Assembly (NCBI GenBank): GCA_019348305.1
Contig: JAHWJQ010000013.1
Coordinates: 1-19,642 of the forward strand
Source of the DNA: Actinomycetota bacterium
GTDB lineage: Bacteria; Actinomycetota; Acidimicrobiia; Acidimicrobiales; CADCTF01
DNA: 19,642 nucleotides
Direction of reading: 5' to 3'
Position numbers and translations under genes: made by a program. Positions 15,790 through 19,642 of this stretch are shown here, in pieces (position 1 is the first letter of the stretch; each line of letters opens with the position of its first letter). A model generated the notes under the pieces. That model was not told the DNA's origin, made no database searches, and saw only the letters and a list, made by a program, of their open reading frames with translations.

Positions 15790-18278
15790 CGGGCCACTCT
15801 CTGGAGGATCCGGCGCACCAGCGGGCCGGTCCGCCACCAGCCCACCGCCAGCTGGGCGAGGGCCAGGGCGCCGAGCGCCCCGGCCAGGGGCGCGGCGAGG
15901 GCGGCGGCCGTCGCCACCACGGCGAGGGCAACGCCGAGGCGGCGCAGCATCACGCGCCGGCGGACGTCGACCTGCACCCAGCCCACCGGGTGCGAGCTGC
16001 TGATCAGGCGACCTTCGACCAGCCACGACCCCCGTATGCGGGCGTCGTGGTCGTCCCACTCCGAAGCCGGCACGGCCCGGATGCCGTGGCGGCGGAGGGC
16101 AGCGAGGATTGCTACCACGATTTCGGCCCGGGGGATGGCCTCGGGCAGCCGCAGGGAGCCCCCGGGTTGGCGGGTGGCAGGGCCGTCGAGGGTGACGGCG
16201 ACCGGGAGCTGGCGCAGGGCCGAGGCGACCGAACGGTGACGGCTCCACCATCGGACCAGCGGCTGCAAAAGGTGATGGGCGGCGACCGAAAGGCGGAAGC
16301 GCATCCGGCCTGTTCGCAGCGAGTGGGGTGGACGGGCCCTCGCCACGTCGACCGCACCGAGGACGGCGAGGAAGGCCAGGGCGAGGGCGGCCACGCTGGC
16401 CAGCCTCGGCTCGAACAGGGCCACGGGGCCAGCTGCGAGGGCGATGGCGGCGGCGGGCACGCCCACCTGGTGGGCCAGATCGAGGCCGTGGCCGCCGGAG
16501 CGGTAGACCGACTGGTAGGCGGCCACCCCGAACTGGCCCCGGTAGATGCGCTGGCGGCCGCCGGGCGAGAGCAGGGAGTTGTAGATGCGCCCCCGCCACC
16601 GGGCCGAGCCCACGGCGGTGAAGCGGTCGGGGTGGCGGGCCTCGACCAGCGACTCGGCCCGCCCGTAACCCCGCTGCTGGCGCAGGTAAGTGCGCAGGCC
16701 CGGTCGTCGGTGGTGCCACACCAGCGCCGCCGGGTGGAAGCCGATCTCCCAGCCCCGGTCTAGGACCTTCCAGCACAGGTCGACGTCGTCGCCGGCGGAC
16801 GTGTAGATGGGGTCGCACCCGGCCACCGCCTCCAGGGCGTAGCGCCAGAAGGCCATGTTGCAGCCGGGCACGTGCTCGGCCCGGTCGTCGGTGATCAGGA
16901 CGTGCACCGGCCCACCGGGCGAGCGGGCCACCACCTGGGCGCCCACCGGGTCGTCGCCGGGCGGCAGGTTGGGCCCGCCCACGCCGGCCACGTTGCGGCC
17001 GTCGAGGCCCAGCACCAGGTAGTAGGGCCACGCCTGGTCGGGGTAGGCGTCGCTGTCGAGGTAGGCGATGAGCTCGCCGGTGGCGGCCCTCAGCCCGACG
17101 TTGCGGGCCGTACCCAGACCGGCGTGCGGCACCTCCACCAGGCGGGCCCGGGGGTGGGCCCGGGCGATGGCGGCGGTGGCGTCGGTCGACCCGTCGTCGA
17201 CCACCAGGATCTCCAGGTCGGGGTAGTCGAGGGCGCAGGTGTGGGCCAGGCACTCGTCCAACGTGGCCGCGGCGTTGTAGGCACAGATGACCACGCTCAC
17301 CGAGGGCCAGTCGGTGCGGAGGTCGGAGACGGTGCGCCCGTTCCACCGGGCGGCCACGTCGAGGGCGGGGCGGGGAGAGCGGTCGCTGCGGGTGAGGCCG
17401 AAACGCCACCCCTCGACAGCAGCGTCGCCCACCCACCATTCGTCGGTCCACGAGAAGGCGAAGCTTCCTGCCACTCCCCGCTCCAGGGCCACCTCGAGCT
17501 GCCAGTCGAGGGCCTCCGCCTGGCTCTGCTCGCCGGCGGCACCGGGGCCGGCGGGGCCACCGAGCTCGCCGATCACCACCGGCCGGTCGCCGGCGAGGTG
17601 GTGGAGCCGGGTGAGGTAGATGCGCAGGTCCTGGGGGCGCTCCAGGAAGATGTTGAAGGTGAGGAAGTCGAGCGACTTGGTGTCGAGGTACTCGGCGGTG
17701 GGGTAGTTGCCGTAGGTGACGAGCCGGTCAGGGTCTTCCTGGCGCACGACATCGGCCAGTTCGGCGATGACCCGGGCCACCCGGCCGGCGCCGTGCCAGC
17801 GGATGACGTCGGCGGGGATCTCGTTGCCGATGCATAGCGCCAACACCCGGGGATCGTCGGCCAGGCGGCGGGCGGCCATGCCGACTTCCCGCCGGGCGTC
17901 CCGGCGGGTCCTGGTTGCCTGGCGGCGGGAGGAGCCGAGGAGGTAGCGCCAGTCGGGCCAGAAGACCCCGGCGAGCACCCGCAGGTCCCAGTCGGCGGCG
18001 ACGTCGAGCAGGTCGGCCGTCGGCTCGGTGTAGGTGCGCACCACGGTGAAGCCGGCCTCGTTCATGGCCGATAAGTCCCGTTTGAGGCCGTCGCGCTCCG
18101 GGAATCGGGCGTCGTCGCTCTCCCGCGGCCGGAACGTCCCGTAGGTGACCCCCCGGAAGTGGAGCCGCCGGCCGTTCACGCAGAAGAACTTTCCGTCGAG
18201 CTTCACGGGGTCCCACTCGGGCACGCACAACCTCAACTGCATTCCGGGGCTGCGATCGATTGGCGCAGAGCGCTGCAC
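15786..18278 (-). CDS. Glycoside hydrolase-like / GT2 glycosyltransferase / membrane fusion protein
   Basis: The protein has 830 residues. Residues ~30-310 look like a (beta/alpha)8 glycoside hydrolase of clan A, nearest to GH2/GH5-type barrels: LHFRGVTYGTFRP (39-51), candidate acid/base Glu153 in CIGNEIP, candidate nucleophile Glu238 in VVIGELGG, and SFAFSWTDEWW (272-282). Residues ~325-560 are GT2: VVICAYN (329-335), ILVVDDGSTDA (357-367), AYLDSDAYPD (405-414), GCNMAFW, GDDVDLCWK (496-504) and QQRGYGR (534-540), the last resembling the acceptor motif of processive GT2 enzymes. Two hydrophobic blocks follow (~600-650 and ~775-810). No signal peptide precedes the hydrolase part. It is first in the unit. 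The start is uncertain: GTG 18278 gives the longest frame, ATG 18242 is an alternative, and neither has a good ribosome site. Confidence 0.8.
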   Translation of the reverse strand: MQRSAPIDRSPGMQLRLCVPEWDPVKLDGKFFCVNGRRLHFRGVTYGTFRPRESDDARFPERDGLKRDLSAMNEAGFTVVRTYTEPTADLLDVAADWDLRVLAGVFWPDWRYLLGSSRRQATRTRRDARREVGMAARRLADDPRVLALCIGNEIPADVIRWHGAGRVARVIAELADVVRQEDPDRLVTYGNYPTAEYLDTKSLDFLTFNIFLERPQDLRIYLTRLHHLAGDRPVVIGELGGPAGPGAAGEQSQAEALDWQLEVALERGVAGSFAFSWTDEWWVGDAAVEGWRFGLTRSDRSPRPALDVAARWNGRTVSDLRTDWPSVSVVICAYNAAATLDECLAHTCALDYPDLEILVVDDGSTDATAAIARAHPRARLVEVPHAGLGTARNVGLRAATGELIAYLDSDAYPDQAWPYYLVLGLDGRNVAGVGGPNLPPGDDPVGAQVVARSPGGPVHVLITDDRAEHVPGCNMAFWRYALEAVAGCDPIYTSAGDDVDLCWKVLDRGWEIGFHPAALVWHHRRPGLRTYLRQQRGYGRAESLVEARHPDRFTAVGSARWRGRIYNSLLSPGGRQRIYRGQFGVAAYQSVYRSGGHGLDLAHQVGVPAAAIALAAGPVALFEPRLASVAALALAFLAVLGAVDVARARPPHSLRTGRMRFRLSVAAHHLLQPLVRWWSRHRSVASALRQLPVAVTLDGPATRQPGGSLRLPEAIPRAEIVVAILAALRRHGIRAVPASEWDDHDARIRGSWLVEGRLISSSHPVGWVQVDVRRRVMLRRLGVALAVVATAAALAAPLAGALGALALAQLAVGWWRTGPLVRRILQRVAR

Positions 18279-18373
18279 TCTAGTAAAAACTGATCGCTCA
18301 CTCGCCGTGGTCGCTCGTACACTTTACGGTGTAACCGCTTTCGAGTGCCGCGTCAAGGGCTCATGGTGGGTGC
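18279..18373 (-). promoter_or_regulatory. Probable promoter region of the eight-gene unit
   Basis: This 95-bp gap separates the tnpA remnant from the first gene. On the minus strand TTGACG (18356-18351), a 17-bp spacer and TACACC (18333-18328) form a plausible -35/-10 pair, which would start transcription near 18321. TACAC-N6-GTGTA (18318-18333) is an inverted repeat overlapping the -10 and could be an operator. Both are read by eye and need experimental support. No other gap in the unit could hold a promoter. Confidence 0.45.
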
Positions 18374-19123
18374 CTACTGCCGGGCCCGGATCCATCGTGA
18401 AGAGGCGATCGGTGGACGAAGTCGGCCGTGGCGGAGATGCTCCGGAGCAGAGAAGACATAGCGGCCGTGGAGATTGACCTGCTCGTGCTGAGGGGGCGAG
18501 AGATGTTCGAGATCCTCGGCGATGGTGGTCCCTTCGCTCCGTAGGTGCTCGACGGCGTGGTCCATGTACCCGCTGTTCCAAAGCGTGAGCACGTTGGTGA
18601 CGAGCCCGAGGCCACCGAAGCTGTTGCTCCTGGCCCGGTCGGTAGGGCCTGGTAGAGGTGGCCCCGGCGACCATGGAAGACGTCCCGGGCGAGTTGGTGG
18701 CGGGTCTCCTGGCGGTTGAGCTGCACGAGGATCCGCCGGCGCTGGGCCGGGTTGGTCACGTAGTCCAGGATGGCGATCGTTCGGCTGATGCGCCCGACCT
18801 CAGCCAACGCTCGGGCCAGCGTGGTCGGGCGACCGCCTCGCTGGAGGGCCTGAATGACCTCGGAGGCGACGGCGGCCTTGGTGTGCAGGGTCCCGGCCAC
18901 CCGGCACATGTCGTCCCAGTGTTCGCGGATCAGCGCGGCGTCGATGCGGCGGCGGCTGCGGGCCCAGCGCGCCTGGACGGCGCAGACAGACACGGCAAGG
19001 TTCGTGGACCCGGGTCGCGCCGCCGGTAACGAGGTCGGTCATCGGGGCGGTGAAGCCGGTCCAGGCGTCCACCTCGAGCATCACCTCGGGAAGCTCGGCC
19101 GCCGGCACAGGGCGGCGAGGCAA
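18374..19123 (-). pseudogene. tnpA: Tn3-family transposase (tnpA), C-terminal remnant with deletion and frameshifts
   Basis: Three minus-strand frames carry successive Tn3 TnpA pieces. 19123-19019 reads LPEVMLEVDAWTGFTAPMTD (compare the family's LLEVD.WTGF). 18954-18649 reads IDAALIREHWDDMCRVAG, then ALQRGGRPTTLARALAEVGR and FHGRRGHLYQ. About 18625-18374 reads FGGLGLVTNVLTLWNSGYMD through GRYVFSAPEHLRHGRLRP. Around 18650 the frame shifts twice in quick succession. Between the first and second pieces roughly 200 residues of the family are missing, the part expected to hold the catalytic aspartates, while the Glu-bearing AEVGR segment remains. The N-terminal half is also absent. It ends at TAG 18374-18376, after sequence diverging from the left tnpA copy. 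The protein cannot transpose. Confidence 0.8.
18414..18466 (+). repeat. 53-bp direct repeat, right copy (tnpA 3' end)
   Basis: This is the partner of 223-275, same orientation, 51 of 53 identical. Beyond 18413 it departs from the left copy, which continues into the terminal repeat, so the right tnpA copy has lost its own adjoining inverted repeat. Confidence 0.85.
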
Positions 19124-19278
19124 TCAGCTTCGAGGACCGAGCACGCTCAGTGGCGAGCGCCGCGAGGGCTCGAGAGGTGTCCTCCATCTGGATGAGGTGA
19201 GAGCGAAGGAATTCGACCACGAGTGGTCATCAGCCGCCTGCTTGCCACTATAGTCGTCGGTTCATCACTTACAGTGGT
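19124..19278. other. Subterminal spacer inside right end
   Basis: No gene can be assigned here. A short minus-strand frame (from 19220, MVEFLRSHLIQMEDTSRAL…) precedes the tnpA remnant and may be a further broken piece of it, but I do not recognise it. GACCAC-GA-GTGGTC (19215-19228) and ATCACT-TAC-AGTGGT (19264-19278) are inverted repeats sharing the ACCACT core seen beside the left end. Confidence 0.4.
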
Positions 19279-19316
19279 CGTTAGCGCGAATCCTGCACGG
19301 CTGCTACCGAGAGGCC
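19279..19316 (-). repeat. Terminal inverted repeat, right
   Basis: Reverse-complement partner of 166-203 with two mismatches. Read inward from the right it starts GGCCTCTCGGTAGCAG and ends TTCGCGCTAACG. It keeps the intact inner-end TAG (as CGTTAG on the plus strand) that the left copy has lost. Confidence 0.85.
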
Positions 19317-19321
19317 GACTC
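19317..19321 (+). repeat. Target-site duplication GACTC, right copy
   Basis: It directly follows the right inverted repeat and equals 161-165. It opens the displaced MFS tail, which reads DSAGGGAQPS and stops at 19347-19349. Confidence 0.82.
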
Positions 19322-19349
19322 GGCGGGGGGTGGCGCCCAGCCTTCCTGA
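19317..19349 (+). pseudogene. Displaced last codons of the MFS gene
   Basis: Reading from the target duplication in the MFS frame gives GAC TCG GCG GGG GGT, then GGC GCC CAG CCT TCC TGA, i.e. DSAGGGAQPS and stop. The split gene's two parts are separated by the 19,151-bp element. Confidence 0.65.
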
Positions 19350-19359
19350 ACGACATTCG

Positions 19360-19377
19360 GTGGCCAGCCCTGGCCAC
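19360..19377 (+). terminator. Possible terminator hairpin after the MFS gene
   Basis: GTGGCCA-GCCC-TGGCCAC is a perfect 7-bp stem with a 4-base loop, starting 11 bases after the native MFS stop. It has no T-run, so it would be at best a weak intrinsic terminator. Confidence 0.35.
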
Positions 19378-19412
19378 GACCGTGGATCGGGGGATGGTTC
19401 ACTACACGGACC

Positions 19413-19642
19413 ATGTGGTCGAAGCCATCGAGACCAGGAGGCGAAGCGCGAACGCTCGGCCTGGCCTGGCTGGTCAGCGTCCTCGCCCTCGCCGCCGCCG
19501 GCCGCTTCGGGCGACGGGCGGCCCTTCGAGGCTCGACCTCGGGCCTTGCCGCGTCTGGCATCGCCGCTGCCGTCGGCGCCATCACTGCCCCCCCGGGAGC
19601 GGTTCCGCCGGCCACGGCGGCTGCCGTGGCATTCACCGTCGG
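19413..19642 (+). CDS. Membrane protein, N-terminal part, possibly PAP2-family phosphatase
   Basis: The first 76 codons are present and the gene runs off the window. ATG 19413 follows a gap of about 60 bp after the native MFS stop. The peptide has a hydrophobic helix at ~15-31 (TLGLAWLVSVLALAAAG), then RFGRRAALRGSTSGLAASGI, then more hydrophobic sequence. The RRAALRG-T/S-...-A pattern resembles the membrane helices ahead of the catalytic motifs in actinobacterial PAP2 lipid phosphatases, but the diagnostic motifs lie beyond the end. It lies outside the transposon and belongs to the host context. No clear ribosome site is seen. Confidence 0.5.
   Translation, partial: MWSKPSRPGGEARTLGLAWLVSVLALAAAGRFGRRAALRGSTSGLAASGIAAAVGAITAPPGAVPPATAAAVAFTV

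Larger units (their letters stand above)
166..19316. mobile_element. Tn3-family-like transposon with a ~17-kb glycan-biosynthesis cargo
   Basis: The element is defined by 38-bp inverted repeats at 166-203 and 19279-19316 (36/38 identical), a perfect 5-bp target duplication GACTC, and restoration of the interrupted MFS frame when the segment is removed. Tn3-type tnpA remnants lie just inside both ends. The left one ends against the inverted repeat, as in intact Tn3 elements. The repeats begin GGCCTC rather than the common GGGG, but their inner end (GCGCTAACG) resembles the CGCTAAG-like inner ends of Tn3 repeats. No resolvase gene or complete transposase is present, so movement would need help in trans. 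The cargo is ten genes in two convergent units. The 5-bp match alone is weak evidence, but with long repeats and frame restoration the case is strong. Confidence 0.82.

Noticed and set aside
13870..16239. 789-codon open frame on the plus strand
   Set aside because: It is antisense to the ABC exporter and the end of the GH/GT2 fusion. The ABC motifs on the minus strand settle the coding strand.
1..19642. CRISPR array, tRNA or rRNA genes
   Set aside because: No regularly spaced repeats and no tRNA- or rRNA-like sequence were noticed by eye. A dedicated covariance-model scan was not possible.

Overview
This is high-GC DNA that most resembles an actinomycete. GTG starts predominate, one promoter looks leaderless, and the ISL3/Tn3 transposase fragments read like actinobacterial ones. 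No marker gene allows a finer assignment; an Acidimicrobiia-like lineage is only a guess.

Layout. Bases 1-165 are the 3' end of an MFS transporter gene. At 166 begins a 19,151-bp segment (166-19316) bounded by 38-bp inverted repeats that match at 36 of 38 positions. A perfect 5-bp direct repeat, GACTC, flanks it at 161-165 and 19317-19321. These are the hallmarks of a Tn3-family insertion. Joining the two flanks restores a normal end to the MFS gene, which stops at 19349. Beyond it, at 19413, a membrane protein gene starts and runs off the window.

Inside the element, the left end holds the last ~25 codons of a Tn3 transposase gene fused to the broken N-terminal part of an ISL3-family transposase. 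The right end holds a second, larger and badly damaged Tn3 transposase fragment (18374-19123). The two tnpA 3' ends form a 53-bp direct repeat spanning the cargo.

The cargo has two convergent transcription units. The first (+ strand) encodes an APH-type kinase and a membrane-anchored BNR_4 beta-propeller protein. The second (- strand, about 15 kb, 18278 to 3308) has eight genes. In transcription order they encode a glycoside-hydrolase/GT2/membrane fusion, an ABC exporter, a GT2/sulfotransferase-like/unknown-domain protein, two paralogous GT-B-like proteins, a 1581-residue protein carrying that same three-domain set plus two GT4-type domains, a small Rossmann methyltransferase-like protein and a canonical sulfotransferase. 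Every junction in this unit overlaps: six are 4-bp GTGA overlaps and one is an 11-bp overlap with a TTG start behind a strong AGGAGG.

Working model (inference). The cargo builds and exports a decorated, possibly sulfated, cell-surface or secreted glycan. The GT modules assemble it, the ABC exporter moves it, the sulfotransferase and possibly the small methyltransferase decorate it, and the glycoside hydrolase and BNR_4 modules trim or remodel it. The whole locus appears to have arrived as cargo of a Tn3-like element whose own transposase is now dead. I do not recognise this gene set as a described system.
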